This document shows positions 54,046 to 64,000 of a stretch of DNA of 64,000 nucleotides, in pieces (within the stretch, counting starts at the first letter, position 1; every line of letters begins with the position of its first letter). A program made the position numbers and the translations under genes. The notes under the pieces are model-generated. The model was not told where the DNA came from. It did no database searches and saw only the letters and a list, made by a program, of their open reading frames with translations. The stretch covers positions 1,366,501 to 1,430,500 of the forward strand of contig OZ014411.1 in the NCBI GenBank assembly GCA_963965975.1, read 5' to 3'. Source of the DNA: Xestospongia bergquistia. Lineage: Eukaryota; Porifera; Demospongiae; Haplosclerida; Petrosiidae.

Positions 54046-54607
54046 ATTAGGTTAGTTCAAATCCTCTTATATAGTATATCACTCATATATAAAAGAACCT
54101 CATTCCAATCATTGTGACAGTATATACCAATCTATATGCATAAAATAGCCATGTAGCACGCTAAAAGTTATATTGTATGGCCTGAAGTAATACAAATGGT
54201 AAATAAATTATGCTTTATGTACAATATGTATAACACATGAACACATTAAGACACTGAAATACTCTAGTGTGATTCAGTAACAAAAGCAGTAGTCACAAAT
54301 TTAATTGTTGTTTAACTTATTATACCCAATAATGGTGTTTGCTTCATATTGAACCCACAAACTGTGTCAAATAAGCAAATATACAGACAACTATCCAATT
54401 TCATTGAAAATTTATATGATATAAGAATTCCAGTCATGTTGTCATGGTTACTGAATATCACATTTTGTTGATACACATGTAATAGTTAGACATCCACAAC
54501 ATCAAAACAAATAATCATGCTAGATGTCTTCTTTACTAATCAGTAACAATGAATAGAATCTTTCATATATGTAGTTACACATCACCATAACAACACTGTA
54601 CCCACCT

Positions 54608-54670
54608 TTATTGGACATTCTAGAGTTACAGTTGTCCAGCTTACTGACAAGAATGTTCTGTTTGATAAAA
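54608..54670 (-). pseudogene. GBF1 exon 11 fragment
   Basis: TTGGACATTCTAGAGTTACA and CCAGCTTACTGACAAGAATG match exon 11 at 16840-16890 with indels. Short and dead. Confidence 0.7.
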
Positions 54671-54729
54671 ACGAAAAATATATATTAATAGAAAAGGTAT
54701 ACTAACCAACAGCAGAATTGCTATAAATA

Positions 54730-55230
54730 TATGTACACTGACAAATTTATGCATAATGATGTTTTTTAAAACCTACATTTATAACTATTTACATAAAAAT
54801 ATACAGATATGTGTACCTTATTATTATCAATTGAAAGTCTATATGTATTATTAATATAATATAAAAATATTGTTATATTTTACTATTTTATACATCAGTA
54901 ACTTGTTAAAGTAATTGATAAAAAGTATTACTCACTTATGACATATAATTTTTAAGTTTCTACATACAGTATGAGGTAAAATATAATTACAGTTGTTACA
55001 TAAAGCAAAAAATACCTAATATAAAATGAATTTTGGATGAGTCAGTAAGTCTTATATCAAATGATCATGAAGAGATTATATAAGTAATCATTTACCAAAT
55101 AATTAAGTTCTACATAGCTATAGTCGCAATTGACATTGTCATAAATAAGACTTCACTAATGTAAACACAAATATAAATTGTAATGACGTAGTGCATCTGA
55201 CATTGGGCTTGTTAGTATATAACAAGTGAC
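54730..55230. other. AT-rich stretch without a gene
   Basis: Nothing recognised. Confidence 0.4.
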
Positions 55231-55445
55231 CAGCTAGACATTGTTAGTAGTAGTAGTAGTAGTCAGGGATAACTATATATATATTTAAAATTATTTCAAG
55301 GTGAGCTATAATCATATATTGCAATGGTAATCATAATTGTTAATATCAATGTCTCTTAAGTTTAATAGAAAGTTCCACTAAATCAACTAGCAGTGAGCTA
55401 CCAAGAAATATTGTATTTCAACAACTGAATACAACTGGATACTTA

Positions 55446-56749
55446 ATGGTAAGTCAAACTATAATATAATAGCTCCTCTAAGTTAAGTGCTATGAGAATA
55501 GATTGATATCAGTGTTATTGTCTGCAATCAAACACTATGAGAAAATATACTAGTAAATCAAATGAAAGTATTGAGGGTCATGAAAAAGGTTGAAAAGAGG
55601 AGAAAAAATAGGTTGTTGAAGCTGTGTAGCAAAGTATTAGATAAGAGGAAACTACAACTTTTAACGACTGCTTGAAATAAAAAGGAAAGTTCAATTTAAA
55701 ATCAAAACCTTGTAACAACTAATAACACAAACAACTTCATGTTTACATGTCACTCTCTCCAAACTATATAGATATTTTATGTTGATATTTATAGTCTCAA
55801 CTAGCACTAGTATTACAAGCTAGATCAGTTAAACTAGTTGATTTTTATAGTAATTATTAGTTGAATACAAGACTGTATCTAAAGAAGGCTTGGGTTTAAA
55901 TTTTACCATCGTCTTTCCATAACTTAGAGAATGAGAGAAGAGAAAAATTTAATGTTATTATAATAATTAACATTATAGCACAGATAATATGTAGTTAGTG
56001 GCCACAATATAATTATATACATGATTGTTCTGTGATTACATGTACAATCTTAACGTTTTGTTATTAACTGCCTTACTCCTATAATTCCTGAGTATGTACA
56101 GTAAACTTCGATGACAAATTTCTTAAGTTCGAAGTTGGTAATATCGCTATCAGGTAGGCGCTGACTCCGACAAAGAAGTAGCGACAGTTGTCATCCGAAA
56201 TAGACTATTAGACTCAAGATTAAACTCATTTCTTCCCAGATTTCTCTTTAAACAGAATTTCAAGCACTCAACTAAGCAGCGTCTTCATCATAATTATATC
56301 ACTGACATTTCTATGATATAACTGAGCATGCTCAGAAGAGAGCAAGCATGTTTTAAATTTCACAGCTGACAGTAACAGCTGTACAATTACTAAAGTTTGT
56401 GTGTTAAAACTACATTGTTTTTGTTTCATTACAGGCTGACATAAGGATCACAGTTGTCACTGGAGTATCTCCCTTTATTTCTGTGTTCATCACACATATT
56501 TATGATGACCTCTTGTACACTTCAGCATTAGAGGTAGGGAAAATACAATTTCTCTATTTATTATAATACTGAAGTTGAAAATAACTTAATTTTGTTTCAT
56601 TACAGGGTGATTTAAGCATAAAAGTCATCACAAGACTATCTCTCTTCATACCTGTATTCATCATACTATATATTAATGATGACATCCTGTACACTACAGG
56701 AATACAGGCCCAAGACAATGGACTTGAAAAAGCTGAATTAGTTGTGTAA
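55446..56749 (+). CDS. VV-tail micro-protein 3b (81 aa, two repeats)
   Basis: Same plan as 3a: ATG/GTAAGT at 55446-55448, exon 2 at 56435-56533 (33 codons), exon 3 at 56606-56749 (47 codons plus TAA), all phase 0. Unit 1 starts ADIRITVVTGVSPFISVFIT; unit 2 has GDLSIKVITRL and YINDDILYTTGIQ; the C-terminus is EKAELVV. A second possible 5' exon end (TTTCAAG/GTGAGC) lies near 55303, so upstream promoter use may vary. Confidence 0.65.
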
Positions 56750-57430
56750 TATATATTACAGTATGTGTGACGTGGACTCATTTTACTTCTGTTTTTTAAT
56801 GATTACCAATGTTTACTACTAGAACTTTATAATAGCAGTTTTTGGCTATACTATAGTAGCATATAGTAATATGTACAGTAGTACGTGTGTCAGTTGATCA
56901 ACTAACACAACTAGCATTGTAAATTATACAGTATTATTAGTCATGTTGATAATGACCATTTAATTAAAGATAAGGGTGTGATTGTGATTTCAATTTATCT
57001 GTAGTAACTATAACAAGTTGAGTGTCCCACATCATGAACATTAAAATGAAAAACAATGTAATAAAATTTATTATATATATAGAATGAAAGTAAAACTATC
57101 AACATATAATTTGTCAATTTGCCAATCATCAAAGCTATCTACCAAACCAGCTCTTTTTCTATAAACATGCTTGCACCATTGGTAACACACTGAGTCTATT
57201 ACTACTAAGTTAAATATTCACTATTCAGGACATATTAAAACATGTAGTTTGGACTAGTGAGTTATAATCGACTTTACTACGTAATGCTAGATAAGGTCTT
57301 TGTTCTTTAATCTATCTCTTCCATTGTCCAATGAATGATGAGTCACATATCAATTTATACTTTGGAGTATTACCGTAAGTTTTTAAGCCATAGAGAGAGA
57401 AAAAGAGAATCACAGTCAAGTTTCATTAGT
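56750..57430. other. Intergenic stretch
   Basis: 3' flank of micro-gene 3b, then AT-rich sequence with no gene seen. Confidence 0.4.
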
Positions 57431-57769
57431 CACTTATTATTAATTTACATTTCAACAAGTATATAATGTATACAATATTCCATTACCTTTAGTAAATGCT
57501 TGTCTCTGTATACATGTCATATTAAACAACATATTATCTACCACAGTTATCTACAGTGTTTAAAGGATACTAATACACTAGTCAAATATATTAGTGTTAA
57601 GATTGTATTCATTTATTTGCTTTATAATATTGTATTTATTGGTGGATGACCTTCATGAACACAAAAAGATAAGGTTACTATAATAACAAGTCGCATATAA
57701 AGGTATTGGTATAATCAGTATAGGAATCTATTTAAGTAGATATTGTGATTAATTTGATTGATTGATATT

Positions 57770-57931
57770 ATGTTGTTACCTATGTTGATTCACATGTACT
57801 ACAAGAAAAGAGAACAACACAGTTTGTTTGAACAATGGACAATAATTACATGTGTATTGTTTGAGTTAATTTTGTCTGTCTTCCAAAAGGCACAATTTGT
57901 ATGGACAACTTATTTTGCTTGTAATACTTAG
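57770..57931 (+). CDS. FEQW micro-protein 4a (53 aa)
   Basis: Single-exon frame from ATG 57770 to TAG 57931. It begins MLLPMLIHMYYKKREQH and contains LFEQWTIITCVLFELILSVF, a likely hydrophobic helix, and ends FACNT. Upstream CATATAAAGG (about 57693) could be a TATA box. Identical length in three copies with only scattered substitutions suggests, but does not prove, coding. I do not recognise the family. Confidence 0.45.
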   Translation: MLLPMLIHMYYKKREQHSLFEQWTIITCVLFELILSVFQKAQFVWTTYFACNT

Positions 57932-58245
57932 GTTATTGTTGCTAGGATACAAAGAGAGGAATGATATCATTTACCTTTAGTAAATGCTTGTCTCTGTATA
58001 CATGTCATATTAAACAACATATTATCTACCACAGTTATCTACAGTGTTTAAAGGATACTAATACACTAGTCAAATATATTAGTGTTAAGATTGTATTCAT
58101 TTATTTGCTTTATAATATTGTATTTATTGGTGGATGACCTTCGTGAACACAAAAAGACAAGGTTACTATAATAACAAGTCGCATATAAAGGTACTGGTAT
58201 AATCAATCTATTTAAGTAAACATTGTGATTGATTTGATTGATGCT

Positions 58246-58407
58246 ATGTTGTTACCTATGTTGATTCACATGTACTACAAGAAGAGAGAACAACACAGTT
58301 TGTTTGAACAATGGACAATAATTACATGTGTATTGTTTGAGTTAATTTTGTCTGTCTTCCAAAAGGCACAACTCGTATGGACAACTTTTTTTGCTTGTAA
58401 TACTTAG
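58246..58407 (+). CDS. FEQW micro-protein 4b (53 aa)
   Basis: Same frame and length as 4a. An in-frame ATG at 58225 would add seven residues, but the equivalent position is not an in-frame start in the other copies, so I choose 58246. Differs from 4a near the end (LVWTTFFACNT versus FVWTTYFACNT). Confidence 0.45.
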   Translation: MLLPMLIHMYYKKREQHSLFEQWTIITCVLFELILSVFQKAQLVWTTFFACNT

Positions 58408-58559
58408 GTTATAGCTTTACTTGTTATTGTTGCTAGGATACAAAGAGAGGAATGATATCGTTTACTTTTGCTCATGTTACTTGTTTTGTAGCTTTAATTG
58501 CTACCGTTGCTAGGATACAAAGAGAGGAATGCTAATTTCCTCCCACAATGTTGAATGAT

Positions 58560-58760
58560 ATCCTATTTAAGAGGCTTTGGATTTGTGCATGTTCAGACCA
58601 ACAGCTTGTAACAACATATTTCCAAATTTGGTAAGTTCTAGGGAAATTAAATTCATATAATTTTAACATAAAATGTTGTCTATTGTTTTATTTCCTTTTA
58701 GTAAAAACTCTTTATAACGGACACTGGATTAGACTCTTATCACAAGAAAAGTAATATCTT
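58560..58760 (+). promoter_or_regulatory. Possible promoter and 5' exon, no protein evident
   Basis: CTATTTAAGAGGCTTTGG is TATA-like and recurs at 33566. A short exon would end CCAAATTTG/GTAAGT at 58630, with a TTTTAG acceptor near 58700. The frame opened by the first ATG stops right after that junction, so any transcript is probably non-coding. Confidence 0.3.
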
Positions 58761-58899
58761 TATAAAAGTCATTAACAATTTAGGTGAGTGCCTTGAAAAT
58801 ATTCTTTCAATAGTTCACAGAAATTGTTTTATTTAGAGACTATCTATATCCTGAGAGTCAGCGAGTTTACAATAGTGGTCTTTATAGCAAAGATCACAT

Positions 58900-60060
58900 C
58901 CAAATAAAGTTGTAAAAAAGCAAACCTAAACATTCCAGTATTATGATGACTGTGGTCAGACATACATCTTCTTGGATAGTTAGTTGAACACAATTACCAC
59001 TATCATAATTGATCAGGACTTGGTACACAAATGTCATACTAATATTATGCATAACTACTGTTAGTCTATATATTGAACTATTCCTTCCTCCTGATAGTCA
59101 TTCAAAAAAGAAGTTAGCTTGTTAGACTAAACTGTTGTAATAATGCATTTTGACAAGAATAGTAAGCATAATATGCTAATTATAGTTACATGTAGTTGTG
59201 ACTATATACTATATATAGATATATATAGATACTATATACTCTATATAGATGTTTATTTTCGTGATACAAAGTAACTGAAATGTCTGTATGTAGTTAAACA
59301 AATTCATGTTCCTCTTTTATCTTGTGTATATCCAAAAGAGCATATTGAGTAATATAACATACCATTAGTAAATGATGACATAGCCATCTTGGAGGAGAGG
59401 TCTTAACAAATTGACTTTTCCTAAACTTTGTCCAATGATGACATAGAAAGGGATAAATAAATTTAATTATAATATTATTATTCTGAGATGATAAAGCTAT
59501 ATGTATAGTCTATAATTATATCAAATGATTATTATAGTTTAGTAATTAAAAAGTATAATATAAAATGATAATTGCCACATTGTTATGAATAACTAATTGT
59601 AGCAAGAAAATGTCACAAGCTTGTATGCTACTTTCATGTGTATCCCTCCTTTATATGTGGTTATATAATCATTCATACTAAAAGTTGATTGGCAATCACA
59701 AATTATGAATCATGCAAGTGTTAAATTGACGTGTGTATATATAAGATATTATTAAATCTTTTAAGTCATAGATAGTTACAGGCTTACAGCTAGGACACAC
59801 AGGAAAAAAGGAAGTAACTGTCGTGTACACAATAGTTACTTCCTTTTTACATTCTACATCAACATTGTCTACATTACATTGTCTACATTACATTGTCTGG
59901 GGAAAATACAAAGTGGAAGATACCTTGTAATGAAACTATAGTGTACAAAGTTGGTAACATGTTATGACAACATTATTCCATCCGCACTTATAAAACAGCA
60001 ACATACTGTTAACATAAACACATACAGCTGGTATATATAGTTCATTCAGCCCATGTAAAT
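58900..60060. other. Mostly empty stretch with a GBF1 exon 9 scrap
   Basis: 59355-59440 matches GBF1 exon 9 on the minus strand (ACATACCATTAGTAAATGAT, then GACTTTTCCTAAACTTTGTC), truncated and frameshifted. 59805-59848 is a 15-bp-arm hairpin (AAAAAGGAAGTAACT and its complement). Nothing else seen. Confidence 0.6.
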
Positions 60061-60144
60061 GATTAGTCAGTGTCCAAGAATTTAGCCAGCAGTGAGCTAC
60101 CAAAAAATATCTTATTTTAACAACAGAATACAACTGGATGTTTA

Positions 60145-61462
60145 ATGGTAAGCCAAACTATAATATAATACCTCATCTAAGTAAATATTCTGTATGCTAT
60201 GAAAACAGATTTATATTACTGTTATTGTCTGTAACCAAGTATTAATATATTACTAAATCAAATGAAATAATTATGGGTCATGAAAAAAGTTGAAAAGATT
60301 AGAAAATCGCTTGTAATTGCTCAGTAAAAAGTGTCATATAAAGGAATACTACAATTTAAGGACTGTTTGAGATAAAAAAGGAAAATTTAATTCAAAGTCA
60401 AAACCTTATACTAACTAACAATACAAGCAACTTCAAATGTACATGTACCACTTTCCTGACTATATAGATGTTTCATGTCAACATGTATAGTCTCAACTAG
60501 TTACTAGTACTACATGTAATGTCCTTCCCTGTGTCCATTAGCTGAATCATGCTGATTATATATACACATATATATATTATATAATACAGTAGTGAAATAC
60601 CATACTGCTAGCTGAATACAAGGGTACATCTAATTAAGAATGCCTGGGTTCAATTTTAAACTTAGTTTTTCCATGACTCAAGAAAGAAGAAAAAAAATTT
60701 AATGCTATCATTATAATTATTTTATGGCACAGAAAATATTGCTATGTTGCTATTACCTATGTACTGGTCACGTTATAATTACATGATTGTCCTGTGACTT
60801 CATGCACGTATGATTTTAGCATTGTCCTTAAAAGACTTACTTCTGTAATTCCTGACCCATGTACATTAAACTTTGATAGCGAATCACTCTAGTTCCCCAA
60901 TATCGCTATTGAGTAAGTGTCCGACAAAAAAAGCAGCGACTATTAATCATCTTTAATAGACTATCAGACTCAGATTAAACTTACTTCTTCCCAGATTTCT
61001 CTTTCAACACAATATCAAGTACAAAAACTAAGTAGCGTCTTTATCATTGTATAACAGTGGTATTTCTATGATATGAACTGAGCATGCTCAGTACACGTTA
61101 TACAATTGTACTAAAGTTTATGTTGAAAATGACTTCGTTTTGTTTCATTACAGGCTGACGTATGTATCATTGTTGTCAATGGAGTATCTCCCTTTATTTC
61201 TATGTTCATCACACAAATTAACGATGACTCAGTATTAGAAGTAGGGATATGTAGCTTTCCTATCCATTTTAATTCTGGAATTTATGCATTGAAGATCACT
61301 ATTATAGTTTCATTACAGGGTGATTTAAGGATCACAGTCATCACAAAAGAATCTCCTTTTATTTTTGTGTTCATCATACTATATATTAATGATGATATTC
61401 TATACCCTGCTGGGATACAGGCACAAGACGATGGACTTGAAAAGACTGAAATAGTTGTGTAA
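60145..61462 (+). CDS. VV-tail micro-protein 3c (77 aa, two repeats)
   Basis: ATG/GTAAGC at 60145-60147, exon 2 at 61154-61240 (29 codons), exon 3 at 61319-61462 (47 codons plus TAA), all phase 0. Exon 2 is 12 nt shorter than in 3a/3b, an in-frame loss just after NDD. Unit 1 begins ADVCIIVVNGVSPFISMF; unit 2 has YINDDILYPAGIQ; the tail is EKTEIVV. Frame-preserving length change and retained splice sites support a real gene. Confidence 0.65.
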
Positions 61463-63100
61463 TATAATAATATTATAGTATGTATGACATGGACTTTCTT
61501 TAATTTGCTTATCAATCATTGTTAATGTTTAAAGAAAATAATAGAATAATACAGTACTAGGTGTGTCAGTTTATATAGTGACCTATTATTGGTCACATTT
61601 GAATCCTTTCATCTTAGTGTTGCAGTCTATGCTTATCACACTGGACATATACAAATGATTGTGTTGATATCCTATAGCTGTATCAAATATCTCAAAGCCA
61701 TTTTGTTAACAAATAATGAAAACATCCATTCCTATGTATAAACAGTAGACAATGACATTGTCACTAGATTATTCTTTAAATCGTTTGGTATTGCAACATG
61801 AAAATGAAAGTGACTTTGATATCAAATGATGGTTAATACCTATATTTGGATGAGTGTGAGTTAACTAAACATTAGGCTATAACTCAATAGCCATCCATTA
61901 ATGAACATGTGAAAAAGATATATTGTAGTTAAACAAATATCTAACAAGTGTGATACCTTGTCATTACATGTGTCCAAGCTTTGGATGTGTATACATTTGG
62001 ATATGTATAGATTATAAATAGTCAGGCAGGCTCTAATACTTAACTGTACAAAACTAAAAATACTTAGTTTATGGGTTTTTGAAAGAAATATGCATAACAT
62101 TATACTTTATTATGGTCAGCCTGCTTCCCAAAGTTTTGACTAGATTAACTCTGATTTAGATTTAAAGTACCTGTACAACTACATTTCACAACTACATGTA
62201 TATATACATGTACAATGTACAGTGTAGTAGACGCTCACTTGAAAGCATGTTCATTGTTTTGGGACTTATTTCTACTATAATATCTTCAACTATCATTGTT
62301 GTGATCACAATTGATATTGAAATATGTTGTGATATATGCATTGATAGCTGCTGTCTTGTGCAATAAGGACATGATCTGCAACTTAATCTAATGACAAATG
62401 TCAGAATTGACATAAATAATATGTGTACTGTAAAATATCATAAGAAACATCAAATATGTACACAATAGCAATAATTGGTTTCTGTTCTTGCATGTAAACA
62501 CCTTCAACTTAGCATAGAGATGCAACTGACTCTTTTATCAGAATACAGCTGTAATATTGTTCCTACATGTATTATTAGGGATTGTCTACCACACCTGAAG
62601 GGCATGTAGAAGCCCTTTCTTTTAAAGTTTAGGTTTTATATTTTTATCAAATTAGCAAATAAAACCAAGCTATATATACAATACAACCACCAATCAAAAT
62701 ACATCTAATGAGTCCATACAAACAGCCAATGAGTTAGCAGAAATAGAGTCCTTGACAGATCATAATTGGTTAATGTGACCAAGGTTGTTTCGATCTTCTA
62801 ACCAGAAATCTTATCAGCATACACGGCAGACACATAAAGTCCTAGATTACTATATTCATCCTCCTATAGGCATATAAGATAGAGCATCTCACTGTTATAG
62901 ATTTCTTTGCTCTGATAATTAACTGAATATATCACTATCAACAACAGTACATATTTTTTGCTATGTATGTAATGATTTCTTATTAAGTTAATGACAATTT
63001 TACAAACAGAGTATTCTTGTTAACAGGAGGAAATAAAATCTTAAATGTCTTATATATCAATATTACATGTACAGTAAATGTGTATGTACATAATAAAAGT
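61463..63100. other. AT-rich stretch without a recognised gene
   Basis: The first part is the micro-gene 3' flank. A minus-strand frame at 62192-62413 has a hydrophobic centre (ISISIVITTMIVEDIIVEI) but no supporting context. Confidence 0.4.
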
Positions 63101-63139
63101 GCTTAACTGTAATATAATGGTCCCATTGTACTGTATTTC

Positions 63140-63302
63140 TGTCTTCTAGTTCTGTCCATATATTACCTGAGCTCTGTGTTAACTTTGACTGTAGTTCTTA
63201 TTGTAGCTAATGTCTGTGAGAAATTGACCAAACTATTATCTGAAGTGAGGATTATATTATATGTGAGTAACATTTAAAGGTCTTTAGTGTCTCTCTCTCT
63301 CT
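63140..63302 (+). pseudogene. Inverted GBF1 exon 12 fragment
   Basis: Reverse complement of the 16.57-16.74 kb region. Acceptor TTCTAG then TTCTGTCCATATATTACCTG, with about 10 bp deleted and a base inserted near GTAGCTAATG. The downstream (CT)n tract is retained at 63291-63302. It is the only GBF1 scrap found on the + strand. Confidence 0.85.
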
Positions 63303-63349
63303 CACCACACCTTTACATTTCAAAAAGTATATAATGCACACAATACTCC

Positions 63350-63624
63350 ATTACCTTTAGTAAATACATGTCTCTGTATATATGTAATACTAAACCACAT
63401 ATTATCTACCACAGTCATCTACAGTATTTAAAGGATACTGATACACTAGTCAAACATATTAGTGTTAAGATTATGTTTACTTATTTGCTTTATAATATTG
63501 TATTTATTGGTGGATGACCTTCATGAACACAAAAAGGTAAGGTTACTATAACAACAAGTGGTACTAGTATCAGTGTAGGAATCTATTTAAGTAGATATTG
63601 TGATTAATTTGATTGATTGATATT
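63350..63624 (+). repeat. 5' part of third 4-family unit
   Basis: Matches 57481-57769: TACCTTTAGTAAATACATG, TTATCTACCACAGTCATCTA and a GTGGATGACCTTCATGAAC block. It lacks the TATA-like CATATAAAGG present in copies 4a and 4b. Confidence 0.8.
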
Positions 63625-63786
63625 ATGTTGTTACCTATGATGATTCACATGTACTACAACAAAAAAGAACAACACAGTTTGTTTGAACAATGGACAATAA
63701 TTACATGTGTATTGTTTGAGTTAATTTTGTCTATCTTCCAAAAGGCACAACTCGTATGGACAACTTTTTTTGCTTGTGATGCTTAG
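63625..63786 (+). CDS. FEQW micro-protein 4c (53 aa)
   Basis: Third copy, same length. Substitutions relative to 4b: MMIHMYYNKKEQ at the start, SIF for SVF, and CDA for CNT at the end. No stop or indel. The loss of the upstream TATA-like word may affect its expression. Confidence 0.4.
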   Translation: MLLPMMIHMYYNKKEQHSLFEQWTIITCVLFELILSIFQKAQLVWTTFFACDA

Positions 63787-64000
63787 GTTATAGCTTTACT
63801 TGTTATTGTTGCTAGGATACAAAGAGAGGAATGCTAACTTTTATTCTTTCTCATATTACTCAGGTTATAGCTTTAACTCCTACAGTTGCTAGGATACAAA
63901 GAGAAGAATGCTAATTCCCTCCCACAGTGCAAATTATAGTTAATGTACATACTACTTCTAGATGTTTATTTTCATGATACAATTGAATAGATTTGAAGTT

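Larger units (their letters stand above)
50680..54500. repeat. Segmental duplication block A, second copy
   Basis: Partner of 26.2-31.2 kb; see that entry for matches. It lacks the TA-target MITE, so it preserves that element's empty site at 52250. No ordinary gene seen in it. Confidence 0.7.
57481..58452 (+). repeat. Tandem ~490-bp gene-bearing duplication
   Basis: Two near-identical units, starting TACCTTTAGTAAATGCTTG at about 57484 and 57973. Each carries a 53-codon micro-gene and ends GTTGCTAGGATACAAAGAGA. A third copy lies at 63350-63832. The end word recurs alone at 58508 and 63880. Confidence 0.9.

Noticed and set aside
62192-62413. Hydrophobic minus-strand frame
   Set aside because: No splice sites, promoter or duplicate to support it, and the tail lacks the Val-Val signature.

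Overview
The window looks like AT-rich animal nuclear DNA. It has short introns with GT-AG borders, split genes, many microsatellites and no bacterial-style operons. Death-fold genes of an invertebrate type and very compact introns suggest a demosponge such as Amphimedon; that assignment is inference from gene style, not a database match.

Region 1 (1-4.4 kb, + strand): the 3' end of a gene whose last exon encodes a Death-type domain, followed by a second multi-exon gene. The second gene encodes helical death-fold-like domains, a coiled coil and a low-complexity tail.

Region 2 (5.0-22.8 kb, - strand): one complete 34-exon gene for the Golgi Arf guanine-nucleotide exchange factor GBF1. I could join all exons in phase (4992 nt, 1663 aa). 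Its introns hold a 2.7-kb, 45-bp minisatellite, many (CT)n tracts abutting 3' splice sites, and a nested plus-strand micro-gene.

Region 3 (22.8-64 kb): no ordinary large gene. It is a patchwork of duplicated, decaying pieces of GBF1: one 7-kb collinear copy at 43.3-50.3 kb and about ten smaller fragments, one inverted. Between them sit small spliced plus-strand micro-genes and mobile elements (a TA-target MITE with a captured coding fragment, a TTAA-target piggyBac-like element, a hAT remnant and a 59-bp-arm foldback element).

The most interesting signal is a family of seven predicted micro-genes for short proteins (47-81 aa). Each has a hydrophobic segment, an acidic (N/E)(E/D)D motif and a C-terminus ending in leucine or isoleucine followed by Val-Val-stop. 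Five of the seven use a first coding exon that contributes only the ATG, directly followed by the splice donor. Indels between members keep the reading frame. A second micro-protein family (three 53-codon copies) lies at 57.8, 58.2 and 63.6 kb. Function is unknown for both.
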